Assembly (NCBI GenBank): GCA_016722705.1 | Contig: JADKGN010000004.1 | Location: 558,001 to 622,000, forward strand | Reading direction: 5' to 3' | DNA: 64,000 bases | Source of the DNA: Candidatus Dechloromonas phosphoritropha | Lineage (GTDB): Bacteria; Pseudomonadota; Gammaproteobacteria; Burkholderiales; Rhodocyclaceae | In this document: one piece after another, positions 45,384-53,623 of the stretch | Layout of the letters: each line of letters opens with the position of its first letter | Numbering within the stretch: the stretch's first letter is position 1 | Translations under genes and position numbers: made by a program | Notes under the pieces: model-generated | What the model was told of the DNA's origin: nothing | Databases searched by the model: none | What the model saw: the letters and a program-made list of their open reading frames with translations, nothing else

Positions 45384-46046
45384 CTAAAATCGTTTCCTGA
45401 GTGTCATGGTACTGCCATCGCGCTGCATTTCCATCCGGTTCAGAAAAGTCATGCCGAGCAGGGCCATGGGCATCTCCGTCTGATGGATCAGCGCGTCCAC
45501 GTTGTGCAAGGTCACATCGCCGATGCGCACGGTATCCAGTTGCACCTTGCTCACCATGCTCTGGCCGTTGGCGGTCTGCGTCATGCCCTTCTGGCCACGG
45601 TTGAAATCGAGGCCGATCCGGCGCGCATCGCTCGCACCCAGCGAGACCATCGTCGCGCCGGTGTCCACCAGAAAACGCACGGTAGCACCGTTCACACTGC
45701 CGGTGACATAGAAGTGACCCTGGTTGTCCGCCGTCATGACGATCGTTCCCGAGCCATCCGCCGGCGCGGCGCCGATGGCATGCTGCCCGATGCGCAACGG
45801 ACGCTTCCTGCCGCCGATCTCGACGACCGCCTGATCGCCCTGAACCGAAATCACCTTGACACCAGCGAGCGACTGACCGACCGCGACCGCCTGTGGCTCA
45901 CCGCCATCGACCATTAGCATCGCCCTGCTCCCCATGACGCCGGCAAGACCGACCTCCTGTGCGGCGAGGCTCCCCGAAACCAGGCACAGCGCCAGGGCAA
46001 GGAGCGTAAAATGGAGCGTCGATTTTCCGGGCATTTCCCCATTCAT
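45384..46046 (-). CDS. Secreted retropepsin-like aspartic protease (clan AA, TIGR02281 type)
   Basis: Exported protein of 220 residues: a signal peptide (LHFTLLALALCLVSGSLAAQ), then a beta-rich N-terminal part, and a single-lobe aspartic protease domain with FLVDTGATMVSLG (about 130-142) and the late MALLGMTFLNRMEM. One Asp-Thr-Gly per chain means it must dimerise to be active. The start is uncertain: ATG 46046 shares the CATG with the divergent amidotransferase start; ATG 46034 would avoid the overlap. Confidence 0.85.
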   Translation of the reverse strand: MNGEMPGKSTLHFTLLALALCLVSGSLAAQEVGLAGVMGSRAMLMVDGGEPQAVAVGQSLAGVKVISVQGDQAVVEIGGRKRPLRIGQHAIGAAPADGSGTIVMTADNQGHFYVTGSVNGATVRFLVDTGATMVSLGASDARRIGLDFNRGQKGMTQTANGQSMVSKVQLDTVRIGDVTLHNVDALIHQTEMPMALLGMTFLNRMEMQRDGSTMTLRKRF

Positions 46047-46785
46047 GCTACCTGTTGCCATCTTCCGCCACGCTCCCGTTGAAGGTCCCGGTTATTTTGC
46101 CATATTCCTCGAACAGCACGGGATTCCCTGGCGCCTGATCGCCATCGATGAGGGTGACGCAGTGCCCGTTGTCCCCCAAGGGGACTTCCTTCGGGGCGCG
46201 GTCGACGGCTTTTCCGGCCTCTGTTTCATGGGCGGCCCGATGAGCGTCAATGACCCGCTGCCGTGGATAGCGCCTGTCTGCACCCTGATCCGCGATGCCG
46301 TCGCCCGGGATGTGCCAGTCATCGGCCACTGCCTCGGCGGGCAGTTGATGAGCAAGGCGCTCGGCGGCGAGGTGACGCCGAATCCGGTCAGGGAAATTGG
46401 CTGGGGCAAAGCCGCCGGCGAAGACAACATGACGGCGCGGGCATGGCTGGGGCCTTATGCCGGAAAATCGGGCACCGTGTTCCACTGGCACGGCGAAACC
46501 TTCAGCATCCCGCCCGGCGCCACCCGGCTGCTGACCAGCATGCACTGTGCCAACCAGATGTTCGCGCTCGGTCCCCACCTTGCCATGCAGTGCCATGTCG
46601 AGATGACGCCGGAGATGATCGCCGCCTGGTGCGGGAAATGGGGCGGCGAAGCCCTTGCCCGGACCGATCGCCCGAGCGTCCAGCCGCCCGAAGTCATGCT
46701 TCGGGAAATCCCCGAACGCCTGCCGGAGATGCGCCGGTTGTCGGAACAGGTTTACTCGGTCTGGATTCACGGGCTCGCCCGCTGA
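46045..46785 (+). CDS. Class I glutamine amidotransferase-like protein
   Basis: Protein of 246 residues with the GATase1 triad: nucleophile Cys in VIGHCLGGQLMSKALGG (about 95), His and Glu in AMQCHVEMT (about 190). FMGGPMSVNDPLPW is the oxyanion-hole region. It resembles stand-alone amidotransferases often labelled GMP synthase-like. Compared with relatives it has an in-frame insertion (VVPQGDFLRG, about residues 42-51) that coincides with a palindromic repeat at 46166-46197. It is divergent from the protease gene. Confidence 0.85.
   Translation: MLPVAIFRHAPVEGPGYFAIFLEQHGIPWRLIAIDEGDAVPVVPQGDFLRGAVDGFSGLCFMGGPMSVNDPLPWIAPVCTLIRDAVARDVPVIGHCLGGQLMSKALGGEVTPNPVREIGWGKAAGEDNMTARAWLGPYAGKSGTVFHWHGETFSIPPGATRLLTSMHCANQMFALGPHLAMQCHVEMTPEMIAAWCGKWGGEALARTDRPSVQPPEVMLREIPERLPEMRRLSEQVYSVWIHGLAR
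46166..46197 (-). repeat. Short palindromic repeat, copy 2 (inside a coding sequence)
   Basis: On the minus strand it begins GCCCCGAAGGAAGTCCCC and continues TTGGGGGACAACGG, with the internal palindrome GTCCCC-TTG-GGGGAC. It is in frame within the amidotransferase gene. Confidence 0.6.
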
Positions 46786-46794
46786 AAAGGCGTC

Positions 46795-46822
46795 AGGGCA
46801 GCCGAAGCCGCCCTCATTTTTT
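46795..46822 (+). terminator. Intrinsic terminator of the amidotransferase gene
   Basis: AGGGC (46795-46799) pairs with GCCCT (46810-46814), with an inner GC pair, and TTTTTT follows at 46817-46822. It lies 10 bp after the stop. Confidence 0.7.
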
Positions 46823-46840
46823 GCCCGTTTTCCCGGTTGA

Positions 46841-46878
46841 CCGCGCCTCGCTCAGGAAGTCCCCTTGGGAGGCGGCGG
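46841..46878 (+). repeat. Short palindromic repeat, copy 3 (diverged, intergenic)
   Basis: Plus strand CCGCGCCTCGCTCAGGAAGT then CCCCTTGGGAGGCGGCGG. It shares AGGAAGTCCCCTTGGG and the GACCGCGCC flank with copy 2 but has a 2-bp difference in the middle and a diverged end. Confidence 0.4.
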
Positions 46879-46886
46879 CAATGTGC

Positions 46887-47381
46887 TCAATCCCTGAAAT
46901 TGCCGGCGCGGATCGGAAAATCGACGATTTCCTTGCGGATCAGCGCGATGCATTCCTGCAGATCGTCGCGCTTGGCGCCCTGGACCCGCACCGCGTCGCC
47001 CTGGATCGAAGCCTGCACCTTGAGCTTGCCATCCTTGATCAGCTTGACGATCTTCTTGGCCATCTCGGACTCGATGCCCAGCTTGATTTTCAGATCCTGC
47101 TTGACCTTGTTGCCGGAAATCTTCTGCACCGCCTGGTGATCGAGGCGCTTGGTGCTCTCGGCTTCCTTCTTCTCCATCGCCGGGAACAGGATGTCCTTGA
47201 TCTGGTCGAGCTGGAAATCGGAATCGCCGTGCAGCGTGATGATCTTGTCCTTCTCGTTCAGCTCGACCTTGGCCGAGGTACCCTTGAAGTCGTAGCGGTT
47301 GTCGATCTGGCGCGAGGCGACATCGACGGCGTTCTTCAACGCAACCATGTCGGCCTCGGAAGTAAAGTCAAAACTTGGCAT
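46887..47381 (-). CDS. yajQ: YajQ-family nucleotide (c-di-GMP)-binding protein
   Basis: Cytosolic protein of 164 residues with two ferredoxin-like folds. It starts MPSFDFTSEADMVALKNAVD and contains RYDFKGTSAKVELNEKDK and KDGKLKVQASIQGDAVRVQG, all family hallmarks. A Xanthomonas relative binds c-di-GMP and acts with a transcription factor; that function is inferred only. It is the last gene of a ppnP-yajQ pair 5 bp apart. Confidence 0.93.
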   Translation of the reverse strand: MPSFDFTSEADMVALKNAVDVASRQIDNRYDFKGTSAKVELNEKDKIITLHGDSDFQLDQIKDILFPAMEKKEAESTKRLDHQAVQKISGNKVKQDLKIKLGIESEMAKKIVKLIKDGKLKVQASIQGDAVRVQGAKRDDLQECIALIRKEIVDFPIRAGNFRD

Positions 47382-47386
47382 GGCGA

Positions 47387-47698
47387 TTATCCAAAGTGGC
47401 AGACGTAATGGTAGGGCTCGTCGCAGGCGATTTCGAAGCTGGAATCACCCGGCACGGAGAACGACTCGCCGTCGCCCAGGGGCTTCCAGTCGCTTTCGCC
47501 CTTGAGCCTGACGCGGCAAGAACCGCCGACACCTTCCATGATTTCCGGCGCGCCGGTATTGAAGGTCAGGGAGGACGGCAGGATGACGCCTACCGTCTTC
47601 CTCGTGCCGTCGACCAGAACTACCGTGTGGCTGACGCACTTTCCGTCGAAATAGACATTGGCCTGCTTGACCACGGAAACATTATCGAATTGCGACAT
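47387..47698 (-). CDS. ppnP: Pyrimidine/purine nucleoside phosphorylase PpnP
   Basis: Small cupin-fold enzyme of 103 residues (formerly YaiE) that phosphorolyses several nucleosides. Marks are NVYFDGKCVSHTVVLVDGTR, KTVGVILPSSLTFNTGAPEI and the C-terminal SFEIACDEPYHYVCHFG. It starts directly after the DUF2788 stop and is followed by yajQ. Confidence 0.93.
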   Translation of the reverse strand: MSQFDNVSVVKQANVYFDGKCVSHTVVLVDGTRKTVGVILPSSLTFNTGAPEIMEGVGGSCRVRLKGESDWKPLGDGESFSVPGDSSFEIACDEPYHYVCHFG

Positions 47699-47923
47699 CT
47701 AGATACCCCAGAGTTTCTGAATGACAGCCTTGGCGACAAAGCCGACCATGCCGAAGGCCAGCACGAAGAAGAGCACGAAAGTGCCCATCTTGCCGGCTTT
47801 CGACTTCCAGGCGATCTCGCCGATGATGAAAAGCATGAACAGGATGAACGCGCCGACCCCCCAGGTTGCGCCGAAGTCCGCAAGCTGTTCCTCGGTAAAA
47901 CCGAAAAGGGTGCCGCTTTCCAT
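47699..47923 (-). CDS. DUF2788 membrane protein
   Basis: Protein of 74 residues with two hydrophobic helices (GVGAFILFMLFIIGEIAW and GTFVLFFVLAFGMVGFVAKA), matching DUF2788. Function unknown. It lies 3 bp downstream of argG and ends at the ppnP start, so it is in the same operon. Confidence 0.85.
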   Translation of the reverse strand: MESGTLFGFTEEQLADFGATWGVGAFILFMLFIIGEIAWKSKAGKMGTFVLFFVLAFGMVGFVAKAVIQKLWGI

Positions 47924-47926
47924 CGC

Positions 47927-49162
47927 CTATGCCTGACCCTTGCGCGCACGCAGGTTGGCGGCGATACGCATGCGCAGCGCGTTAAGCTTGATGAAACCGC
48001 CCGCATCGCGCTGGTCGAAAGCGCCGGCATCGTCCTCGAAGGTGGCAATGGTCGGATCGAACAGCGAATCGCTCGGTGAATCGCGGCCGACGACGATGAC
48101 ATTGCCCTTGTACAGCTTGACGCGGACAAAGCCATTGACAACACTTTGCGTGTGGTCGATCAGCACCTGCAACGCCTCGCGCTCTGGGCTCCACCAGTAG
48201 CCGTTGTAGACTAGGCTGGCGTAACGCGGCATCAGATCGTCCTTGAGGTGGGCGACCTCGCGGTCGAGGCAGACCGACTCGATAGCGCGATGGGCGCGCA
48301 GCATGATCGTTCCGCCCGGTGTCTCGTAGCAGCCGCGCGACTTCATGCCGACGTAGCGGTTCTCGACGAGGTCGAGACGGCCGATGCCGTGCTTGCCGCC
48401 GAGTTCGTTCAGTTTCGCCAGCACCTCGGCCGGGCTCATGCGCATACCGTTCAGCGCAACGATGTCGCCCTTCTCGTAGTCGAGGTCGAGGTATTCGGCC
48501 TGGTCAGGTGCGGCTTCCGGCGAGACCGTCCACCGCCACATCAACTCCTCGGCCTCGGCCGCCGGGTTTTCCAGATGACGGCCCTCGTAGGAAATGTGCA
48601 GCAGATTGGCATCCATCGAGTACGGCGAACCACCCTGCTTGTGCTTCATGTCGACCGGGATGCCATGCCGCTCGGCGTAGGCCATCAGCTTTTCGCGCGA
48701 TAGCAGGTCCCATTCACGCCACGGCGCGATGACCTTGATGCCTGGCTTGAGCGCGTAGGCGCCGAGTTCGAAACGTACCTGGTCGTTGCCCTTGCCGGTC
48801 GCGCCGTGGCAGATGGCGTCGGCGCCGGTGGCGTTGACGATCTCGATCAGGCGCTTGGCGATCAGCGGCCGGGCAATCGACGTGCCGAGCAGGTATTCGC
48901 CCTCATAGACGGCGTTGCAGCGGAACATCGGGAAGACGAAGTCGCGGACGAACTCCTCGCGCAGGTCATCGATGAAGATGTTCTCGGGCCGGATGCCGCA
49001 CTGCAGCGCCTTGGCGCGCGCCGGTTCCAGCTCCTCGCCCTGGCCGAGGTCGGCGGTAAAGGTCACCACTTCGCACTGGTAGGTATCCTGCAGCCATTTG
49101 AGGATTACCGAGGTATCCAACCCACCGGAATAGGCCAGCACTGCTTTCTTGACATCGCTCAT
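47927..49162 (-). CDS. argG: Argininosuccinate synthase
   Basis: Joins citrulline and aspartate with ATP in arginine synthesis. 411 residues, full length. The ATP-binding AYSGGLDTSVILKWLQ motif is at residues 10-25; GNDQVRFELGAYAL and SPYSMDANLLHISYEGRHLE are conserved substrate segments. It follows argF by 10 bp. Confidence 0.97.
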   Translation of the reverse strand: MSDVKKAVLAYSGGLDTSVILKWLQDTYQCEVVTFTADLGQGEELEPARAKALQCGIRPENIFIDDLREEFVRDFVFPMFRCNAVYEGEYLLGTSIARPLIAKRLIEIVNATGADAICHGATGKGNDQVRFELGAYALKPGIKVIAPWREWDLLSREKLMAYAERHGIPVDMKHKQGGSPYSMDANLLHISYEGRHLENPAAEAEELMWRWTVSPEAAPDQAEYLDLDYEKGDIVALNGMRMSPAEVLAKLNELGGKHGIGRLDLVENRYVGMKSRGCYETPGGTIMLRAHRAIESVCLDREVAHLKDDLMPRYASLVYNGYWWSPEREALQVLIDHTQSVVNGFVRVKLYKGNVIVVGRDSPSDSLFDPTIATFEDDAGAFDQRDAGGFIKLNALRMRIAANLRARKGQA

Positions 49163-49172
49163 TTCTGTTCCC

Positions 49173-50096
49173 TTACTTCGTTTCGATCCTGCCGAGGAGC
49201 AGGTATTCCATCAACGCTTTCTGCACATGCAGGCGGTTCTCGGCCTCGTCCCAGACCACCGATTGCGGACCGTCGATCACCTCGGCGGTGACTTCCTCGC
49301 CGCGATGCGCCGGCAGGCAGTGCATGAACAGAGCATTGTCATGCGCCGCCCGCATCATCTCGCCATCGACTTGCCAGTCGGCGAAGGCCTTGATCCTTTG
49401 CTCGTTTTCCGCCTCGAAGCCCATCGAGGTCCACACATCGGTATTTACCAGGTCGGCACTGCGGCAGGCATCCATCGGGTCCGCAAAAACCTCGAAATGC
49501 GAGTGATCGACCACGCCGATCTGGTCCGGCTTGATCTCGTAACCCGGCGGCGTCGATACATTGACCTTGAAATCCAGCACCTCGGCGGCCTGCAGCCAGG
49601 TATTGCACATGTTGTTGGCATCGCCGACCCAGGCCACGGTCTTGCCCTGGATGCAGCCGCGATGCTCGATGTACGTGCAGATATCTGCCAGGATCTGGCA
49701 CGGATGGTATTCGTTGGTCAGGCCGTTGATCACCGGCACGCGCGAATTCGCGGCGAAGCGCTCGATGATTTCCTGCTCGAAGGTGCGGATCATCACCAGG
49801 TCGCTCATGCGCGAGATCACTTGTGCCGCATCCTCGACCGATTCACCGCGCCCCAGTTGTGAATCGCGCGTATTCAGATAGATCGCCGAACCGCCCAGTT
49901 GCTGCACGCCGGCCTCGAAGGACAGGCGCGTGCGCGTGCTCGCCTTCTCAAAGATCATCACCAGCGTGCGGTCGCAGAGCGGCCAGTGCTTGCGGTAGGA
50001 CTTGAATTCGTTCTTGATCCAGCGCGTGCGCTCATAAACGTATTCGAACTCGTCGCGCGTGAAATCCCGGAACTGCAGAAAGTGTTTGATCGCCAT
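49173..50096 (-). CDS. argF: Ornithine carbamoyltransferase
   Basis: Makes citrulline from ornithine and carbamoyl phosphate; 307 residues. Carbamoyl-phosphate site FEKASTRTRLSFE (about 49-61), LGRGESVEDAAQVISRM next, ornithine-binding motif MHCLPAHRGEEVTAEV with the active Cys. It starts 1 bp after the argD stop region. Full length, intact. Confidence 0.97.
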   Translation of the reverse strand: MAIKHFLQFRDFTRDEFEYVYERTRWIKNEFKSYRKHWPLCDRTLVMIFEKASTRTRLSFEAGVQQLGGSAIYLNTRDSQLGRGESVEDAAQVISRMSDLVMIRTFEQEIIERFAANSRVPVINGLTNEYHPCQILADICTYIEHRGCIQGKTVAWVGDANNMCNTWLQAAEVLDFKVNVSTPPGYEIKPDQIGVVDHSHFEVFADPMDACRSADLVNTDVWTSMGFEAENEQRIKAFADWQVDGEMMRAAHDNALFMHCLPAHRGEEVTAEVIDGPQSVVWDEAENRLHVQKALMEYLLLGRIETK

Positions 50097-50097
50097 G

Positions 50098-51270
50098 TCA
50101 GGACGCCAGGAAATCCCGGATCAGCGGAGCACTGCGGTCGACCAGCTCTTTGGCCTCATTTTCACCGAAGATCAGCGGCGGCAGCAGCCGGATGACCTTG
50201 TCTGCCGTCACGTTAATCAGCAACCCGGCGGCCAGCGCCTTGCCTACCAGCTCGCCGCACGGGCGATCGAGTTCGATACCGATCATCAGGCCGTAGCCAC
50301 GAATCTCGACGACGCCCCTGACGCCGGCCAGCGCCTCGGCGAACAGCTTGCGGATCAGTGCACCGACACATTCCGCCCGCGCCATCAGGCCATCCTGCTC
50401 GATGGTGGCGATCGTCGTCAGCGCCGCTGCGCACGCCAGCGGATTACCGCCGAAGGTAGAGCCGTGCTTGCCCGGTTCGAACAGTCCGGTGGCCCTGCCC
50501 CCGGCCATGCAGGCGCCAATTGGCACACCCGAACCGAGGCCCTTGGCCAGCGTCACGATATCCGGCCGGATGCCGGCATGCTGGTAGCCGAACCACTTGC
50601 CGGTACGCGCCATTCCGCACTGTACCTCGTCGCAGATCAGCAGCCAGCCCTGCTCGGTGCACAGCTGGCGCAGCCCCTTCTGGAATTCGAGCGAAGCGAG
50701 ATTGATGCCGCCCTCGCCCTGAATGATTTCCAGCATCACCGCGACGATGTTCTTGTTGTGCCTGGCAATCGCCTTGATCGCCTCGAGATCGTCATACGGC
50801 ACGCGCACGAAGCCGGAGACGAGCGGCTCGAAACCCGCCTGCGCCTTGCGGTTGCCGGTGGCCGAAAGCGTTGCCATCGTCCGCCCGTGAAAGGCCTTTT
50901 CCATGACGATGATGGTCGGCGTGCCGATGCCCTTCTTGTGCCCGTAATAGCGCGCCAGCTTGATCGCCGCTTCATTGGCTTCACAACCGGAATTGCAGAA
51001 GAAGATTTCCTGCATCCCCGACAATTCCGCCAGCCGGTCGGAGAGTTCCTCCTGCTCGCGGATGCGATAGAGGTTGGATGTATGCAGCAGGCGCCCGGCC
51101 TGGGCGGCGATCGCCGATACCAGCCGCGGATGGGCATGGCCGAGCGTCGAAACTGCAATCCCCGACAATGCGTCCAGGTACTCCCTGCCCTCGCTATCGG
51201 TAATCCGGCACCCCTGACCGTGGCTGAACGCCACCGGCAGCCGGGCATAGGTATTCATCACATGCGACAT
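50098..51270 (-). CDS. argD: Acetylornithine aminotransferase
   Basis: PLP-dependent class III aminotransferase of arginine synthesis, 390 residues. The start MSHVMNTYARLPVAFSHGQG is typical; PLP phosphate site FCNSGCEANEAAIKLAR (about 100), Asp of LLICDEVQCGMARTGKWF, and the Schiff-base Lys in DIVTLAKGLGSGVPIGA. ATG at 51270 is used; the frame extends further upstream but through the leader hairpin. First gene of argD-argF-argG-DUF2788-ppnP-yajQ. Confidence 0.95.
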   Translation of the reverse strand: MSHVMNTYARLPVAFSHGQGCRITDSEGREYLDALSGIAVSTLGHAHPRLVSAIAAQAGRLLHTSNLYRIREQEELSDRLAELSGMQEIFFCNSGCEANEAAIKLARYYGHKKGIGTPTIIVMEKAFHGRTMATLSATGNRKAQAGFEPLVSGFVRVPYDDLEAIKAIARHNKNIVAVMLEIIQGEGGINLASLEFQKGLRQLCTEQGWLLICDEVQCGMARTGKWFGYQHAGIRPDIVTLAKGLGSGVPIGACMAGGRATGLFEPGKHGSTFGGNPLACAAALTTIATIEQDGLMARAECVGALIRKLFAEALAGVRGVVEIRGYGLMIGIELDRPCGELVGKALAAGLLINVTADKVIRLLPPLIFGENEAKELVDRSAPLIRDFLAS

Positions 51271-51282
51271 CGGACAACCCCA

Positions 51283-51311
51283 GAAAACGAAAACGGCGGA
51301 CATTGCCGCCG
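51283..51311 (-). promoter_or_regulatory. Terminator-like hairpin in the argD leader
   Basis: On the minus strand CGGCGG-CAATGT-CCGCCG is followed by TTTTCGTTTTC, ending 13 bp before the argD ATG. In that position it could be an attenuator or could simply end an upstream transcript. Confidence 0.4.
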
Positions 51312-51481
51312 GAACCGACCGCAACCCCGACGGCAGGCTGACACCGAAAAGGGTTGCGAAGATGAGAATGTTAAGCCAAAAACAATGCCTTGTATAGAAG
51401 ACTAACCGGTCAAACCTCACCAAGACACGACGGCAAAAAGGCCATTCTCCTCGACGGCCACCGAATCGATGGCCCGCTGGT

Positions 51482-51822
51482 TCAGATCGGGTTCGCGCAG
51501 TGCAACGACCGGCGAATCAGCAACGGCTTCCGCATGCAAGACCAAGGAAAATGGTTCAGGACACCCCGCGCGCGAACCCAGTCGCGTAACCGTTGCTGGT
51601 GTTCGCCAATAATCGGCAGCAGCGCGATCCGCTCCACGGCGACCATTCCATCGACTATCTTGTGTCGAAGCATCGCTTCCACGAAAGGCCCGCCTTTGTC
51701 CCGACCACCAAGATTTCCTACTGATCGGTAACCGCCGCCGCAAGACAAGCCTCGGCCCACGCATTCATCAGGTGCTCCTGCTCCTCAAGACATGGCTGAT
51801 CAATCTCTTGATGCGTTGTCAT
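51482..51822 (-). pseudogene. Decayed copy A of a two-gene nucleotidyltransferase module
   Basis: Starts MTTHQEIDQ like the intact gene at 53155, jumps to CLEEQEHLMNAWAEACLAAA, then runs straight into VTDQ-stop-EILVVG (the N-terminal part of the nucleotidyltransferase), and, after a frame change, GRDKGGPFVEAMLRHKIVDG and RLRDWVRARG (its C-terminal part). Both genes thus survive as one collapsed remnant with internal deletions. Confidence 0.7.
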
Positions 51823-52001
51823 GGAATACCCCGTGAGTTCCCGCAGCATTGCGTTGCACCATCATGCACCGTGGCGGGTGCGAAGCGATATCGTTTCGCC
51901 GAGCGGCCCGACCGTTCCATCAAGTCACGCCGCAGCTTCGGCGCTTCTGCTAGAATGCCTTGGAAACGAGGTCGCAACGCCTTACCCAGCATAGTGGAAC
52001 A

Positions 52002-52301
52002 ATGACAAACCAAGAATCGACCACCTTCGTAATCGTCGGCCTGACGACGCAAGGACGCAAGTTTCGCCCCAGCGACTGGGCAGAACGCCTGTGTGGCGTC
52101 ATGTCCGCCTTCGGCGCCGAGCGCAAGATGAAGTACTCGCCCTACGTCGGCCCCGGTGACTACAACGGCGAAAAAGCAGTGTTCGTCGATGGTCGCCTCA
52201 GCGAAATCGAGCCTATGGCCTACCGTTTCATGCTCAACTTCGCTCAGGACAACGACCTGCAGATCATCGACGGCGTCTGCTCGCTGGACGACCGGAAGTA
52301 A
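52002..52301 (+). CDS. DUF3579 protein
   Basis: Protein of 99 residues (MTNQESTTFVIVGLTTQGRK, WAERLCGVMSAFGAERKM, YSPYVGPGDYNGEKAVFVDG), matching the betaproteobacterial DUF3579 family of unknown function. ATG at 52002 is preferred to an upstream in-frame ATG at 51960. TAGAAT at about 51951 could be its -10 box. It is opposite to argD and lies between two decayed copies of the same module. Confidence 0.85.
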   Translation: MTNQESTTFVIVGLTTQGRKFRPSDWAERLCGVMSAFGAERKMKYSPYVGPGDYNGEKAVFVDGRLSEIEPMAYRFMLNFAQDNDLQIIDGVCSLDDRK

Positions 52302-52315
52302 CGCGGCAATCGGGT

Positions 52316-52842
52316 TCAGGACAAGCTGCGCGCCCGAATCCACTCGCTTAGACGTTTCTTTTGATCGTAGGCAATCGAAAGCAGCGCAACCCGTTCCTCA
52401 ACGATGCCACCATCCACAATTCCGTGACGGAGCATCGCTTCGCCAAACGGCCAGTCTTTATCTCGACCAGCCGCCAGTTTGGATGCCGCGAGATCATGTG
52501 GCTCAAGGCAGTAACCAATTTTCAGATCGATGTTTTCGTTCTGAATCCTCACCAGGCGTCCGCCCAACCTGGCGGAAGAATGGAAGTTTCCGGACCAACC
52601 CCTTGGGCGTACTAGCCAAATCGTTCATCAAACGGTGAAAGCTCCCCGATCGCACCATCGATCACATCGGCGAGATCCGGACGATGCAGCGGATAACAAT
52701 CAGCCTCCCGCGACTGCAGCAGAACCGCTGGTGCATCGGGCGCCGCACCAAGAATGGATTGGCTACGTAGCACCACGATTTCGCACTGATCGGTAACCGC
52801 TGCCGCAGCGCGAATCAAATGTTCAAGTTCACTGCGCTTCAT
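52316..52842 (-). pseudogene. DUF6036-like nucleotidyltransferase, broken (copy B)
   Basis: N-terminal part MKRSELEHLIRAAAAVTDQC and EIVVLRSQSILG, then GAIGELSPFDERFG, then TAG where relatives have Tyr, then YAQGVGPETSILPPGWADAW. After a frameshift near 52567 come RLVRIQNENIDLKIGYCLEP and HDLAASKLAAGRDKDWPF, ending RARSLS. The first part resembles a minimal nucleotidyltransferase, but its Gly-Ser signature reads RS. Two lesions make it non-functional. Confidence 0.7.
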
Positions 52843-53155
52843 GATCGTTACGCCATTGTTTCAGGCAGGCAAAACGTTCCCGATTGGTCAAAACGCCAGC
52901 AAATGGCGACGATTGGCGCAACGCGGCTGCCCGCTGCGAATCCTCAACGGCAACCGAAAGGCAAGCCTCGATTCCCTGATTCATCAGGCGCTCCCACTCC
53001 TCAAGATAAGGCTGGGAAGCAACGCACACCGTCCGGCCCCACCGCGCCAGCGTCAGTCTGGCCTTTTCGAACAAGGCGGGATCACGCATGACCCGCTCCG
53101 CGACCAAGCGATGCAGCGCGAGACTACGCTGATCAATCTCCTGATGAGTTCTCAT
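52829..53155 (-). CDS. Hypothetical protein, partner of the nucleotidyltransferase (108 aa)
   Basis: Starts MRTHQEIDQRSLALHRLVAE at ATG 53155 and contains LARWGRTVCVASQPYLEEWE and AALRQSSPFAGVLTNRERFA. Helical and charged, no signal peptide. Its gene overlaps the nucleotidyltransferase gene by 14 bp, the layout of a toxin-antitoxin-like pair, but no toxin or antitoxin activity is known to me. The frame is intact although the partner is broken. Confidence 0.65.
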   Translation of the reverse strand: MRTHQEIDQRSLALHRLVAERVMRDPALFEKARLTLARWGRTVCVASQPYLEEWERLMNQGIEACLSVAVEDSQRAAALRQSSPFAGVLTNRERFACLKQWRNDHEAQ

Positions 53156-53225
53156 GGAATGCCTCCGAATATTTTGGCGATTTGGCTTGGCAAGATATTC
53201 CATGCGCACTGTAGCAAAAACAAAA

Positions 53226-53241
53226 GGCACCCGCAGGTGCC
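53226..53241 (-). terminator. Intrinsic terminator of rpsT
   Basis: GGCACC (53226-53231) pairs with GGTGCC (53236-53241); on the minus strand TTTTGTTTTT follows. It is 25 bp past the rpsT stop. Confidence 0.8.
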
Positions 53242-53265
53242 TTTCAATTTTGTGCCGGGCAAGGA

Positions 53266-53535
53266 TCAGGCAGCAGCCAGCGCCTTGATCTGGGCCGACA
53301 GGCGGCTCTTGGTACGCGACGCCTTGTTCTTGTGGACGATCTTCTTGTCGGTGATGCGATCGAGGATGGCAACGGACTGCTGGAAGACGCCCTGAGCGGC
53401 GGCCTTGTCGCCGGCTTCGATGGCTTGGCGCACGCGCTTGATCGCGGTGCGCAGGCTCGAACGTTGACTGGTGTTGTGGGAGCGCTGTTTGTCAGCTTGA
53501 CGGGCACGCTTGCGGGCTTGTGCGCTATTGGCCAT
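53266..53535 (-). CDS. rpsT: 30S ribosomal protein S20
   Basis: Primary 16S rRNA-binding protein, 89 residues. The start MANSAQARKRARQADKQRSH and the C-terminal HKNKASRTKSRLSAQIKALA are diagnostic. It stands alone with its own terminator and is followed (in its direction) by the decayed module. Confidence 0.96.
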   Translation of the reverse strand: MANSAQARKRARQADKQRSHNTSQRSSLRTAIKRVRQAIEAGDKAAAQGVFQQSVAILDRITDKKIVHKNKASRTKSRLSAQIKALAAA

Positions 53536-53623
53536 ATTATGAATTCCGAGAAAAAGCTAAAGAAGAAAATTATAGGGCATGATATCAAGTTTGAGCAAGC
53601 CCGAAACTGATTTTCCATACTCT

